Assembly: GCA_937884755.1 (NCBI GenBank)
Contig: CAKZYJ010000113.1
Location: 1-64,000, forward strand
Origin: an uncultured Flammeovirgaceae bacterium
Lineage (GTDB): Bacteria > Bacteroidota > Bacteroidia > Cytophagales > Cyclobacteriaceae
Length of the DNA: 64,000 nucleotides
Direction: 5' to 3'
A program made the position numbers and the translations under genes. The notes under the pieces are model-generated. The model had not been told where the DNA came from. It did not search any database and saw nothing but the letters and a program-made list of their open reading frames with translations. Below are positions 17,580 through 28,712 of the stretch, piece by piece. Position 1 is the stretch's first letter. Every line of letters begins with the position of its first letter.

Positions 17580-19550
17580 CTATTCTAACGTTATCAAAAT
17601 CTTATCTCTATCTACTCGTTCATTAAGTTCTACAAGAACTTCACTAACTTGGGCATCGTGAGGGGCCACAATCTGGTTTTCCATTTTCATGGCCTCCACA
17701 ATCAGCAGGGTATCTCCTCGCTGTACCTGATCGCCGGCCTTCACGTTGAGTTGAATCACTTTACCGGGCATAGGCGAACTGATACGGTCATCAGAAGCAG
17801 CACCATCAGCATCCTCACTTACAAAACGTCCCTCGGCCATCAGATCGTTTCGTTGCCAGTGAAATTGATAGGTCTTCCAGGAGATTGTCTGACTTAAATC
17901 ATCCTGCGCCGATACGTAGCAGGTGTAAGCTTGCTCATCCATCGTAAAACTCACTACTCCATTCTCCACTGAAATACCGTGAATACGGTAAATGGTATCG
18001 TCGTGACGAATCTGATAGGTAGAGCCAATTAGTTTAATCTCCAGGGTGAGTTCTTCCTCATCCAGACGGATAGTAACAGTGGGAATCTGCCGCCAGAAGC
18101 CAATCTCTGCCCACAGACTATCCTGCGGTAGCGTTTGCAGGGTACGCAAATTGTACAGCAAACCGCCAATTGCTAGGGGTAGCTTGTTGATGCCTTGTTT
18201 TTCCTGATCCATACCCGCAATAATTTCAGGAGTTTGCTGATCACAGTATTTGGTAGATATTTTGTTCTGAACAAAATCCTCTAAGCGCAGCAAAGCTCTT
18301 AGGTAAGCGATATTGGTTTCAATACCGTGGATGGCATACTGCTCCAGCGCGTTAATAGACTTCTGAATACTTTCTTCTCGAGACTGACCGTAGGCAATCA
18401 TCTTACTGATCATTGGGTCGTACTGACTCTCAATGGTATTGGGTCCGGTGATAGCAGTATCCAGACGAACCGCCCGAGGTGGATGATAATAAGTAATATC
18501 CCCTGGGGAAGGAAGAAAGTTGTGCTTGGGATCTTCGGCATAAACCCGACATTCAATAGCGTGACCTCGCTGCTGTAGCTCATCCTGCGTAAATGATAAA
18601 TGTTCTCCAGCTGCTACCCTTAACTGCTCAGCAACAATATCGATTCCCGTAGTCATTTCAGTAACCGGATGCTCTACCTGCACTCGGGTGTTCATTTCCA
18701 GAAAATAGAAATGTTGGTGGCGATCTACCAGAAACTCTACCGTTCCGGCATTGTAGTAGTTAATCTCCCGACCCAGGGTAAGAGCGGCTTCGGCCATTTT
18801 AGCCCGTAGTTCAGGAGTGAGCGTAGGGGAGGGAGCTTCTTCGATAATTTTCTGGTACCGCCGCTGCAACGAACATTCCCGCTCATACAGGTGTAGTAGA
18901 TTTCCGTGCTGGGCGCCTAAAAGCTGAAACTCAATATGGCGGGGTTCTTCCAGATATTTTTCTACGTACACCGCTGCATCGCCGAAGTAAGCTTGTGCTT
19001 CCCGGCTCGTAGCGATTAGGGCTTCTTTGAGCTCTGATGCGGAGCGGACAATACGCATGCCTTTACCCCCGCCGCCCGAGGCCGCTTTCGCCAGAATAGG
19101 GTAGGGAAGCGTGTCTTGTTGGGCGAGAATTTCTTCCTGTGTACCGGTGATTCCTTCCGGAACGGGTACACCCAGCTTTTTGGCAAAGGTTCGGGCCTCC
19201 ATTTTATTACCCATCATGCGGATGGCTTCTTCGCTAGGGCCTACAAAGGTAATACCAGCGGCTTCGCAAGCTTGGATAAAGGCTGAGTTTTCGGATAGGA
19301 ATCCGTAGCCGGGATGAATCGCATCGACCCCGCTTTGTTGGGCAATACCGATGATCTGCTTAATATTGAGATAAGTGGTCCCAATATCATCTCCTTCTAA
19401 TTCGTATGCCTCATCGGCTAAGGTAGTATGCAGTGTACCCCGGTCGGCCTCGGCGTAAATGGCTACGGTGGTAATACCCATAGATTGAGCCGAACGAATA
19501 ACTCTGACGGCGATTTCGCCGCGATTAGCAATGAGTAACTTATTAAACAT
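17580..19550 (-). CDS. Biotin-containing acyl-CoA carboxylase alpha subunit (methylcrotonyl-CoA carboxylase alpha by context)
   Basis: Biotin carboxylase start MFNKLLIANRGEIAVRVIR, FLEMNTRVQVEHPVTEM, C-terminal biotin motif VEAMKMEN. Confidence 0.92.
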   Translation of the reverse strand: MFNKLLIANRGEIAVRVIRSAQSMGITTVAIYAEADRGTLHTTLADEAYELEGDDIGTTYLNIKQIIGIAQQSGVDAIHPGYGFLSENSAFIQACEAAGITFVGPSEEAIRMMGNKMEARTFAKKLGVPVPEGITGTQEEILAQQDTLPYPILAKAASGGGGKGMRIVRSASELKEALIATSREAQAYFGDAAVYVEKYLEEPRHIEFQLLGAQHGNLLHLYERECSLQRRYQKIIEEAPSPTLTPELRAKMAEAALTLGREINYYNAGTVEFLVDRHQHFYFLEMNTRVQVEHPVTEMTTGIDIVAEQLRVAAGEHLSFTQDELQQRGHAIECRVYAEDPKHNFLPSPGDITYYHPPRAVRLDTAITGPNTIESQYDPMISKMIAYGQSREESIQKSINALEQYAIHGIETNIAYLRALLRLEDFVQNKISTKYCDQQTPEIIAGMDQEKQGINKLPLAIGGLLYNLRTLQTLPQDSLWAEIGFWRQIPTVTIRLDEEELTLEIKLIGSTYQIRHDDTIYRIHGISVENGVVSFTMDEQAYTCYVSAQDDLSQTISWKTYQFHWQRNDLMAEGRFVSEDADGAASDDRISSPMPGKVIQLNVKAGDQVQRGDTLLIVEAMKMENQIVAPHDAQVSEVLVELNERVDRDKILITLE

Positions 19551-20361
19551 GGTCCTTTGACGGTTGAGCGTTAGAAACCCAGTTAGGCTTGCGCTTTTCC
19601 AGGAAAGCACTCATGCCCTCCTGACCCTCTTCGGAAGCACGGGCATCGGCAATCATGCGGGCAGTATAATCAATGGTTTCATTGAAATTGTTGCTCTTGG
19701 TAATCGTGAAGATCAATTCCTTGCAACTGGTCATAGCCCCTGGAGCACTAGTTTTCAGTTCACGAACAGTTTGTTGTACGTACTCATCTAAAGTTTGCTG
19801 AGAAGAAAAAACCGAGTTTACTAGCCCTTTACGAGCGGCTTCTTCCCCACCGAAGCGTTTGCCGGTGAGCATGAGCTCCCGGGAGTTAAACTCTCCCATT
19901 CGTTTGATGATGTAGGGTGAAATAGTAGCTGGAATAATCCCGATTTTCACTTCACTAAAAGCGAAAGTAGTATCTGCCAAACAGTAGGCTATGTCGCAGG
20001 CAGCCAGTAGCCCATTGGCCCCACCGAACGCTGCTCCGTGTACTACGGCTACGGTAGGCTTGGAAAAAGTATAGATCATGTAGAAGCAGCGCGCCAAATG
20101 CATATTCTCCTGAAAGTCTTCTTGGTGAGACAATTTGGAAAAACTCTTCATCCAGTTGATGTCGGCGCCGGCACAGAAAGCTTTGCCTTTTCCCCGCAGT
20201 ACCAGCGCCGTAATGTTAGAATCATGTTCTATGGACTGAAGACAGTCCATAATTTCGGTGATCATATAATCGTTAAAAGCATTGCGCACGTCGGGTCGGT
20301 TAAGCCAGAGTGTTGCAATCCCGTTACTGACTTCTAATTCTATAGTTTCGTACTGATGCAT
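19543..20361 (-). CDS. Enoyl-CoA hydratase/isomerase (methylglutaconyl-CoA hydratase by context)
   Basis: Crotonase motifs RGKGKAFCAGADINWM, GAAFGGANGLLAACDIAY; overlaps downstream carboxylase CDS by 8 nt. Confidence 0.9.
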   Translation of the reverse strand: MHQYETIELEVSNGIATLWLNRPDVRNAFNDYMITEIMDCLQSIEHDSNITALVLRGKGKAFCAGADINWMKSFSKLSHQEDFQENMHLARCFYMIYTFSKPTVAVVHGAAFGGANGLLAACDIAYCLADTTFAFSEVKIGIIPATISPYIIKRMGEFNSRELMLTGKRFGGEEAARKGLVNSVFSSQQTLDEYVQQTVRELKTSAPGAMTSCKELIFTITKSNNFNETIDYTARMIADARASEEGQEGMSAFLEKRKPNWVSNAQPSKDHV

Positions 20362-20502
20362 GGGTTAATTATGATTCGATGGTTCGATAGTTCAATTACT
20401 CGATTGTTATTGGTTTACAGTCCACAGTCATTATTCCTTTTACCTTCAACCCTGGACCCTTTACCTTCCTCAGCCTTTCCATTTTCAATTATCCGCTGAC
20501 TG

Positions 20503-22110
20503 TTACATACGATAGATGCCTGGTTTAGGGTCGGGGTACTTACGGTTGAGCGAAGCGGCAATACCCATCGCTATAATGCTGCGCGTATCTAGTGGATCAA
20601 TGATGCCATCGTCCCACAGGCGGGCGGTGCTGTAGTAGGGCGAACCCTCTTGCTCGTATTTGCCCATAATTTCCGCTTTTAACTGCTCAAACTCCTCGGT
20701 CGGAATGTCCTTCCCTTGGGTTTTTAGCTGAGTTTCCTTCACCGTGAGTAATACGTTGGCAGCCTGCTCTCCTCCCATTACGGAAATGCGGGCATTAGGC
20801 CACATAAACAGCAGACGGGGATCGTAGGCCCGACCGGCCATAGCGTAGTTGCCCGCCCCGAACGAACCGCCAAACACTACCGTAAACTTAGGCACGTTGG
20901 CCGTGGCTACGGCGTGCACCATTTTAGATCCATCACGGGCAATTCCGTTGCGCTCGTATTCTTTCCCCACCATAAAACCAGTGATGTTCTGCAAGAACAG
21001 AATCGGGATTTTGCGGTGGCAGCAAAGTTCAATAAAGTGGGTTCCCTTCAGCGAAGTATCGGAAAAGATAATACCGTTGTTAGCAATAATTCCTACCGGA
21101 TAGCCGTGGATTCGGGCAAAACCAGCAACTAGTGTAGTGCCGTAGCGAGCCTTAAACTCGTGGAACTTACTACCATCTACCAGCCGCATAATAATTTCTC
21201 GCGAATCTACTGGCTTCTTAAAGTTGATGGGAGCAATGCCGTAGAGTTCCTGCGGGTCATACAGCGGGGCTTCGGTGGGGTAGCGCTCCAGCACTTGTCG
21301 TTCCTGCTGAGGTAGCGTTTCAAAAATACTTCGGCAGATCTGCAGAGCGTGACGATCATTTTCGGCCATATGATCGGCCACTCCGGAAATGGAAGTATGT
21401 ACATCGGCTCCGCCGAGTTCTTCGGGAGTAACCTCCTCGCCAGTAGCGGCTTTCACTAGTGGAGGACCACCTAAAAAGATGGTTCCCTGATTTTTAACGA
21501 TAATTACCTCATCGCTCATAGCCGGTACGTAGGCTCCCCCGGCCGTGCTGGAACCCATTACCACGGCAATCTGCGGAATGCCCTGGGCCGATAGATTAGC
21601 TTGGTTATAGAAGAATCGGCCAAAATCAAAACGGTCGGGGAAAACATTCGCCTGCTCCGGTAAAAATACCCCGCCCGAGTCCACCAGATAAACGCAGGGT
21701 AAACGGTTTTCCATAGCGATCTCCTGAGCCCGCAAATGCTTCTTGATGGATTCAGCCACGTAGGTACCACCCTTTACGGTAGCATCATTGGCGGAAATAA
21801 TCGCCTCTTTACCGTGAATGATTCCGATACCCGAAACTACTCCAGCGGAAGGAAACTGATCATCGTACATACCGTGAGCCGCCAACGGAGAAAGCTCCAG
21901 AAATGGGGTGTTGGGGTCTACCAGCAGATTAATTCGGTCGCGGGCCAGCAGCTTGCCTCGCTCCTGGTGTTTAGCCCGAGCCTTTTCGCTGCCGCCCTGA
22001 AGCGCTCGACGCAAGTTGCCCCCATATTCATCCATCAATTCCTGATAGGCTTGCTGTTGTTCCTGAAATTTGGCGGATTGGGTATTAATTTTAGTTTCTA
22101 GTACGTACAA
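20503..22110 (-). CDS. Acyl-CoA carboxylase beta (carboxyltransferase) subunit (methylcrotonyl-CoA carboxylase beta by context)
   Basis: [71 protein letters not shown]. Confidence 0.93.
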   Translation of the reverse strand: MYVLETKINTQSAKFQEQQQAYQELMDEYGGNLRRALQGGSEKARAKHQERGKLLARDRINLLVDPNTPFLELSPLAAHGMYDDQFPSAGVVSGIGIIHGKEAIISANDATVKGGTYVAESIKKHLRAQEIAMENRLPCVYLVDSGGVFLPEQANVFPDRFDFGRFFYNQANLSAQGIPQIAVVMGSSTAGGAYVPAMSDEVIIVKNQGTIFLGGPPLVKAATGEEVTPEELGGADVHTSISGVADHMAENDRHALQICRSIFETLPQQERQVLERYPTEAPLYDPQELYGIAPINFKKPVDSREIIMRLVDGSKFHEFKARYGTTLVAGFARIHGYPVGIIANNGIIFSDTSLKGTHFIELCCHRKIPILFLQNITGFMVGKEYERNGIARDGSKMVHAVATANVPKFTVVFGGSFGAGNYAMAGRAYDPRLLFMWPNARISVMGGEQAANVLLTVKETQLKTQGKDIPTEEFEQLKAEIMGKYEQEGSPYYSTARLWDDGIIDPLDTRSIIAMGIAASLNRKYPDPKPGIYRM

Positions 22111-22376
22111 TATTGATGCATTTATTTAAAGAAATAACCGTATAAAAATGAATATAAAAAATTAACGACCTACAAAATTATTGATTTTGCAAAAATTATA
22201 AAAACGCAAATGATATAGCTTACCCAAATTGTTCTTTACGAAAGCTATTCTTTATGCGATTAATTGCTTGGGCTGGTTGTAACTGGCTTAACGAGATTAC
22301 AATCAGAGTGTTGCCATTGGAACCCTGGTAGTAAGCATCCGACCTATGATGAATTTATCAAAAATATGTGGCTGAT

Positions 22377-25300
22377 CTACTGGAGTATGAACCGCTTACT
22401 ATCGGTTACCGTGGCGCTAAATACTCGGAAAATATAGACCCCACTTGGGAAAACGGCTAGGTCAATATCAAATGTCTGGTTTAAGGTATTAGGAAAAGTG
22501 TTTTCCCATACAACTTGTCCTTGGGTATTGTAAATGGCAGCCTGTATCGTTTCACGGCTTCGCAGATTGAATACTGCGTTTAACACGTCGGGCGTAGGGT
22601 TAGGGAATAGCTTATATGAGTTCTCGTTGGTTTGTACCGGTGCCTCATCGTTGGATAAGAAGAACTCCACATCATCTACATAGATATTGTTCCCGTAGCC
22701 GTTTACCGATTCAAAAGCTACCCGCACATCGGGTTCGCCTGCAAACCGGCTTAAATCCACAAATACTTGATGCCAGTCGCTCGCCTGCTGAGGAACCCAC
22801 TCTGAGTCGGAGGTGAGTCCGGCAGATAACGTGACGCCCTCGAGCTGAGATACTAACTCGTAGGTGGTGCCGCAATCGGTAGAAACCAGAATGTTCAGGG
22901 TGTCTACGTAGTTTTCACTAAACTGAGCGTAAGAGACTTCAAAGAACATACTAGCCTCGAAAGTATTCGTAAAATCTAACGAAGGACTGACTAGCCGGTC
23001 TTTTGCTCCAACTTCGGGGTACTGATTATTTCGAATGCCCACGGCCAGATTATTGAACCCATTTCCGGCAGCTTCGGTGGTTTCCCAGGTAATGCTGCTA
23101 TCGGGGTTTACCACCTGCCAGGCTTCGGAAAGCTCCAAAAACTCGCCTTGTAATACATCTGGCACTTCGTACTCCTGAAACTCATTTATCAATGGAATGA
23201 TATCCCGTTTGTCGTCTACTAAAAAATTGATTCGTTCGTAATTATCATCCGGAGCATCATCGAGGCGAAGGTTAGGGTTAGTAATCCGTACTGAGAAGCT
23301 ATGTAAGCCAACCGTCAGATCAGGTTGCTCAAACTCTAATACAACCTCTTCTTCTGGATTCAGCGGAGAAGCATCGTACAAAAACTCAGTAGGTGGTTGG
23401 TTGTCGAACTGGTATACTACATCGAATGAAGTTATTAGGGAACTCCCCACATTCTTGATGACTACCTGCGGAACGGGCGATGTCTCGCACGAGAGGTACG
23501 AAGGTGATTCAACCCGCTGAATAGCCAAATCAACCTCTCGGATGGGCGCAGCCTCAGCGGCAATATCGTCGAGATAGAGGTTGTTGCCATAATCGTTGTG
23601 ACCGATGAATGCCAATTGCACATTCTCATTCCCAATGTAGTCATCTAATGAGAACGTAAGTTGCCGCCACTCAATCCGGGAGGAAGGGGTAAAAGATGAG
23701 CCGGTAGGGGTTGCCGTGGCTAAATCTTCTCCGAATGCTTCAAACAGCACCGTATCAAAACTAGCCCCACAGTCAGTGGATAAAGCCACCGTCAAACCGT
23801 CATCGTTCAGGTTACCATTTTCATCCTGGTAGGGAGCGTAGGCGTAGCGGAAGGAAACAGTAGCGTCACGTACATTTATCAAATCAAATACTGGGGTATA
23901 TAGAATATCTTGCTGACCGATGCCAGCTTCGTAATCGAAGAAGTTCATCCACAGCGCATTATTGCCAGCACCGGAAAAGCCCGGAGCATTTGTGACTTCC
24001 CAAGTGGTAATACCATCGGGGTTGCTGATATATCCAATATTGAGTAATGAATTCTCCGTGAACTGTTCAAAATCGTCTACAACAGGTAGTGTGGTCCGTT
24101 GGGGAATAATAAAGTCTACTGAACTCACATTGTTCGTAGGGTTTTCGTCGGCTGCCCCATTGGCCTCGGTCACGAAGAAAGTAAAATCATAGCGGGTGTT
24201 AGACTGGTTTCCTTGCAGCGCAACCGGAGTAAGCGAAACAACGGTAGTTTCACCGGGAGCTAAGTTAGTGTTGTAACTAACTTCTTCCTGAAAGTTGCCC
24301 TGAACATTCAGAGCAATAGTGAAAGAGGTAAGTGGTCCTAGACCGGTGTTTACGATTTCAACGGTGGGAACAATCTCACCGTCTCATTCGCTGGTTTGGG
24401 GGCTAACAATACTGCTGATTCCTGCATCATCGTCCAGGACAATTGGCTCAGTTAAGCCGGGAGAGGTGAGTAGCGTACGGCGGCGGGGACTATTTTCTAA
24501 CACAATGCGCATTCGTTGCTTTTGGCCTTGTGTAAAAATATTCATGCATCGGTCATTAGTATAGTTCATGTAATTTTGAAACATATCTAATGAATTGCAA
24601 CCAGACTGAGGATGACTAGGGCAAAGCCCACTGTAATCAGCTTCTTGAGGTGGAGTGTCTTCTACAAAATCATCAGCACTACAATCACCATCGCCCCAGG
24701 TATGGCGTAACCCTAGATAGTGTCCTACTTCGTGAGTCGTAGTGCGGCCTATCGAACGGTTCACGACATTGCCTACACTACCAAAAAAATTATAATCAAC
24801 GACAATACCATCAGTATCAGGATTATTTGGTGCACCTTGTAGGCCATCTAGATTAGAGATTGGAAACTGAGCGTAGCCCAGCAGACCGCCTCGGAGTGGA
24901 GCTACCCAAATGTTCATATATAGTTCGGGGTCCCACTGGCTGAATTCAGAGAGAATATCAGCATCAAAGAGACCATAATCATCACGATTACCCTCTACCC
25001 GTACTACACCGTCGGTAATAAAGCCATCGGGTGTCTGACGGGCTAGCACAAACTCAATGCGGGTATCAGCGGCTACCGGTTGAAATTCTAGGGGTGTTTC
25101 GGTAGTATCGGCATTGAGCCGGCGAAAATCTTCGTTCAGGATTCGGATTTGATCCTCTATCTGTTCAAAAGGAATATTGCTGCCTATTCCTTCAGGCTCA
25201 CCTCGGTGTACTATATGTACTACAACCGGAATGCGGTAAATAGGCTCATCTCGTTCGTCGGTAATTCGGGCACCGCGAGTGAGAAGCTGTTTAAGGCGAA

Positions 25301-25538
25301 TGTTACCCATCCACTGCTCAAAACCTTCTTTATTCTTACCCTTATTTAGCAGTGCGGTACCGCACTGCTCGTGTTGAGCCTGTATGTCAGATAGAAAAAA
25401 AAGCAAAGCCAGCATAAACCAACCCAGCCGCAGAGCAACTCCCTTCATGAAGCTATGATTAACTGGTGAAAGCAGAAACACCAGAATTCGTACAATAATA
25501 TGACCAACTGAAGAATGTAACGTGAAAAACTGAGACAA
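22377..25538 (-). CDS. M43 (pappalysin/cytophagalysin-like) metalloprotease with choice-of-anchor and T9SS domains; interrupted by in-frame TGA at 24384-24386
   Basis: ORFs 24384..25538 and 22377..24173 are in the same frame and contiguous across one TGA: SPQTSE*DGEIVPTVEIVNTGLGPLTSF. HEVGHYLGLRHTWGDGDC zinc motif; C-terminal YKLFPNPTPDVLNAVF..RFILQ. Confidence 0.85.
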
Positions 25539-25667
25539 AATATGTCTTACGGTTGACTATTTTAGCTTTGTGGTGCTTGTGCATTTACATCTAACGTATC
25601 GGACCAAACTTTTGATTGTTGTTTCACTCTGTTTTTTCGGCAGTTCAGGGTTCTAATCTGAGATTTA

Positions 25668-28600
25668 TCAATTTGATGGGCGAGCGATTCTTTTCCTTAT
25701 CAAAAAGAAAGCAATCAGGCTCAGCAGTAACCCTAATCCAATAAAAAGAATCGGTGATAATGATCCTAAAGAATCAATAAGGGGAAGATCATCGCCAATG
25801 AGTACTAGCGATGCCCAGTAATAGGGATGGGCTAATGGTCCTTTGGCTTCGCTTAGGAACGACAGTTTGGCTTGCTGCAGGGCTTTGTCTTTATCCGTAC
25901 CATCGGCCAAATTTTTAAAAAAGGCCTGTACAATACTTTGAGCAGTACGATCATTCACTTTCCACAAACTCATAGCTACGTTGGGACAACCGGAGTACTT
26001 AAATGCTCTCCCCAAGCTCATGATACCTTCGCCTCTAGCCAACTGGCCAATCCCGGTCTCGCAGGCACTAAGCACTGCCAAGTTAGCGCGTAGCTGCATG
26101 TTATAAAGCTCGTAAGCATACAGAAAATTATCTTCTTCAGTCCCCGCTTGCTGAGAAAACACCAGTCCCGAATACATGGGGTCTTCATCGTGAGCAAAGG
26201 CGTGCATGGAAAGATGAAGCGTTCTACTGTCCTCAGCAAATTCCCGGAACGCCTGTTCGGTAGCTTCCCCATCTAAAAATACCCGACTGTCAAACAACTC
26301 AGCTACCTGCTTCACCTCATCTCTATTATACAACAAATTTGAAAATATCTCAGTACTATTGGAGCTGCGAGTCATTTCATTTTCGGCTAGCAGGGGAGGA
26401 GCTTCGTATTCCGGGGCGAATCCGGTATATGCGTAGCGAACCGGTAACTCAGTTTGGGATAGGTTTTGGCGGGCGTATAGCGTAGCAGAATATTCGTAGC
26501 GCAGAGGGTATTTTTTTAGCAGGTAAGGCAGAGCAGCGAACTGGTTAGGAGCCACTGAAGTAACTGAGTTGGTCAGCAATACGTCAAACGGAAGGTAACC
26601 TAACTGCCCGTCAGGAATGATAACCAGCTTGTTAGGATCCATCGCTAATGAGTCTATCACATCCCCAACTAATTGCTGATAGAGATAGTATCCATTGATA
26701 GCCCAGCGATTGGCGGTGGATCCGTCCTTTACTGTTAGCCAATCGTACTGGCTGGTGAAGCTTAGCAATTGAATAAGTCTTTGTTGTATGTTGTCTAGTT
26801 CGGGTACAGTGTTGAGCACGATCTTATCGGAACTTACTCCAAATGCAAACAATGTACTGTCGCCGTAGAAGTATGACAGAAGTACCGTACCTTCTGGAAG
26901 GCTCGCCTGAATATCAGCGAGGGCAGTTACCTCAGTATCGTGACGTAATGCGTAATAAGCCGGATATTCCTCCTCTAACTGCAATAATAATGTGTGGTGG
27001 GCATCGTGAGTAGTCAGTAACTGCTGCCGAAGATTATTAGCCTGTTCAGAGTCAGGTTCAGCTACTTGGCTAAGCTGCTGTTGCAGTAGCGACCGCTTGC
27101 GAGTGTATTCCCGCTCTCGTTCCAGCAGGGAGGCTGGTACACCGCCAAAGTTCTGGGCTTGTATTTCCTGGGTAGCCTCCAGCAGCAGTATACTCTTGCT
27201 CTTTTCAGCGAAATAGAATGCTTCGGTCAGGTAGCGTTCGGCAGCCTTCGGTTGGCGACGATGCATTTCATACGCCACCCGAATAGCCTGTTCGTATATC
27301 CCGAAAAAATGGGAAGCTACAAATTGCTTGTATTCAATGGAAGGAAACCCTTCCCTCATTTCATCGAGTATGACCCCAATCTGCCGATAAATTTCCAAAG
27401 CACTCAGGAGCGGTTTTGTATCAGCGGGTTGTTGCTGGTATAGGCCCCACAGTGCTTCGGCTTTGTAAGAAAGAACCTCCAGTAGTTCCTTCTTTGCCCC
27501 AGTATCCTGGTAGGGTGGATTTTCCAGAGAATTAGCTGAGGGGTTGAATTCAATGATAAGTTGGCCAAGGGCTTTTTGGTATTCCAACAGTGCTGCACTC
27601 CATTCACCTTGATTAGCCTGGGCCTGACCAGTGAGCATGTAGACAGTTGCCCGTTGGTAGTGTTTAGTAGGAAGCAGGCGGTTGGCTAGCTGTTTACTCT
27701 TGTTAAAACTATCTAAAGCCCGGTCGTAACGTCGCATTTGAGTGTAGATAGTCCCTAGTTTGTTGTAGGTATCAATAAGTATGGTATTCTCTTCATTTTG
27801 AAGGGAGAGCGATAAGGAAAGGTAATGTAAAGCGCTATCGTACTGCTGTTGATCCTGAAATATACCAGCCAGCATATTAACTCCCGATCGGATAGGGTTT
27901 TGGAAGCGGGGCTTGTTTCTTTGAGGAAGAAGGTAATCAAGCGCTTTGTAGGCGAGCTGTTTCCCCTGCTCGTAGGCTTCCGGCTGATTATTATATTTGG
28001 CCGAAGCGTAATGCGACTGAGCTTGGTACAAATCGTTTAGGGCCAGATAGTAAGTATGGTTAAACCCTGATTCTTCGCTAGTGGTGGGGAGCCACTGATT
28101 AGCAATCTGGTAATGATCAAGAGCTTTCTGGTAATTTTGTAAGCGGTAGTAGGCACTGCCTAGATACACAAAGACGTCATTGACCAACAATGAGTCCGGA
28201 GCTTGGGATAAAGCCTGAGGCTCTACAATCTTGCTGAATGCAGTAATAGCCGATGAAAAATCGCCACTACTGTAGTAGAATGAACCTCGGGTGTAGGCAA
28301 CATCAGTGCTAATTAGTCCTGATGGATCCAACGTATCTAATACTGGGGCGTGCAGACGAACTAGTTGCTCGGTTTGATTAAGGTAGTACTGAAAAGTATC
28401 GATACGGGTGTGGTAGTCGGCACACCAGGCAGCCTGTAGCAAAGCACTTATTTGGAGATCCCACAACTGTTCATTTTCCGCCCTCTTTGCGGCTTCTTCC
28501 AGTATTTCAAAGGTGCTATCAGGTTGAGAATAAAAGAGATCCTCATAAAGAGCATAAATGGTCGCTTCTATTTTCTCCCTTTCCTGGCCAGGGGAAGGTT

Positions 28601-28712
28601 GAGCTTGAGCAGTAAAAAAACACTGCATACTTATTAGAAAGTATGCAGTGCTGAATATAATAAAGCGACACCGGGAAATATTAGTCCATATTAATCGGTA
28701 TGTTCTCGTCAT
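25668..28712 (-). CDS. Secreted/membrane-anchored TPR-CHAT domain protein
   Basis: TPR region; CHAT His/Cys motifs LHLSMHAFA and LSACETGIGQLARGEG; N-terminal signal-like sequence and C-terminal TM (LSPILFIGLGLLLSLIAFFLI). Start uncertain (28748, 28712 or 28628). Confidence 0.85.
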   Translation of the reverse strand: MTRTYRLIWTNISRCRFIIFSTAYFLISMQCFFTAQAQPSPGQEREKIEATIYALYEDLFYSQPDSTFEILEEAAKRAENEQLWDLQISALLQAAWCADYHTRIDTFQYYLNQTEQLVRLHAPVLDTLDPSGLISTDVAYTRGSFYYSSGDFSSAITAFSKIVEPQALSQAPDSLLVNDVFVYLGSAYYRLQNYQKALDHYQIANQWLPTTSEESGFNHTYYLALNDLYQAQSHYASAKYNNQPEAYEQGKQLAYKALDYLLPQRNKPRFQNPIRSGVNMLAGIFQDQQQYDSALHYLSLSLSLQNEENTILIDTYNKLGTIYTQMRRYDRALDSFNKSKQLANRLLPTKHYQRATVYMLTGQAQANQGEWSAALLEYQKALGQLIIEFNPSANSLENPPYQDTGAKKELLEVLSYKAEALWGLYQQQPADTKPLLSALEIYRQIGVILDEMREGFPSIEYKQFVASHFFGIYEQAIRVAYEMHRRQPKAAERYLTEAFYFAEKSKSILLLEATQEIQAQNFGGVPASLLEREREYTRKRSLLQQQLSQVAEPDSEQANNLRQQLLTTHDAHHTLLLQLEEEYPAYYALRHDTEVTALADIQASLPEGTVLLSYFYGDSTLFAFGVSSDKIVLNTVPELDNIQQRLIQLLSFTSQYDWLTVKDGSTANRWAINGYYLYQQLVGDVIDSLAMDPNKLVIIPDGQLGYLPFDVLLTNSVTSVAPNQFAALPYLLKKYPLRYEYSATLYARQNLSQTELPVRYAYTGFAPEYEAPPLLAENEMTRSSNSTEIFSNLLYNRDEVKQVAELFDSRVFLDGEATEQAFREFAEDSRTLHLSMHAFAHDEDPMYSGLVFSQQAGTEEDNFLYAYELYNMQLRANLAVLSACETGIGQLARGEGIMSLGRAFKYSGCPNVAMSLWKVNDRTAQSIVQAFFKNLADGTDKDKALQQAKLSFLSEAKGPLAHPYYWASLVLIGDDLPLIDSLGSLSPILFIGLGLLLSLIAFFLIRKRIARPSN
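28613..28650 (-). terminator. Perfect 12-bp hairpin plus T7 (CACTGCATACTT-TCTAAT-AAGTATGCAGTG-TTTTTTT)
   Basis: Perfect arms with T7 on the minus strand, 31 nt after the lipoprotein stop, inside the CHAT ORF 5' end. Confidence 0.75.
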
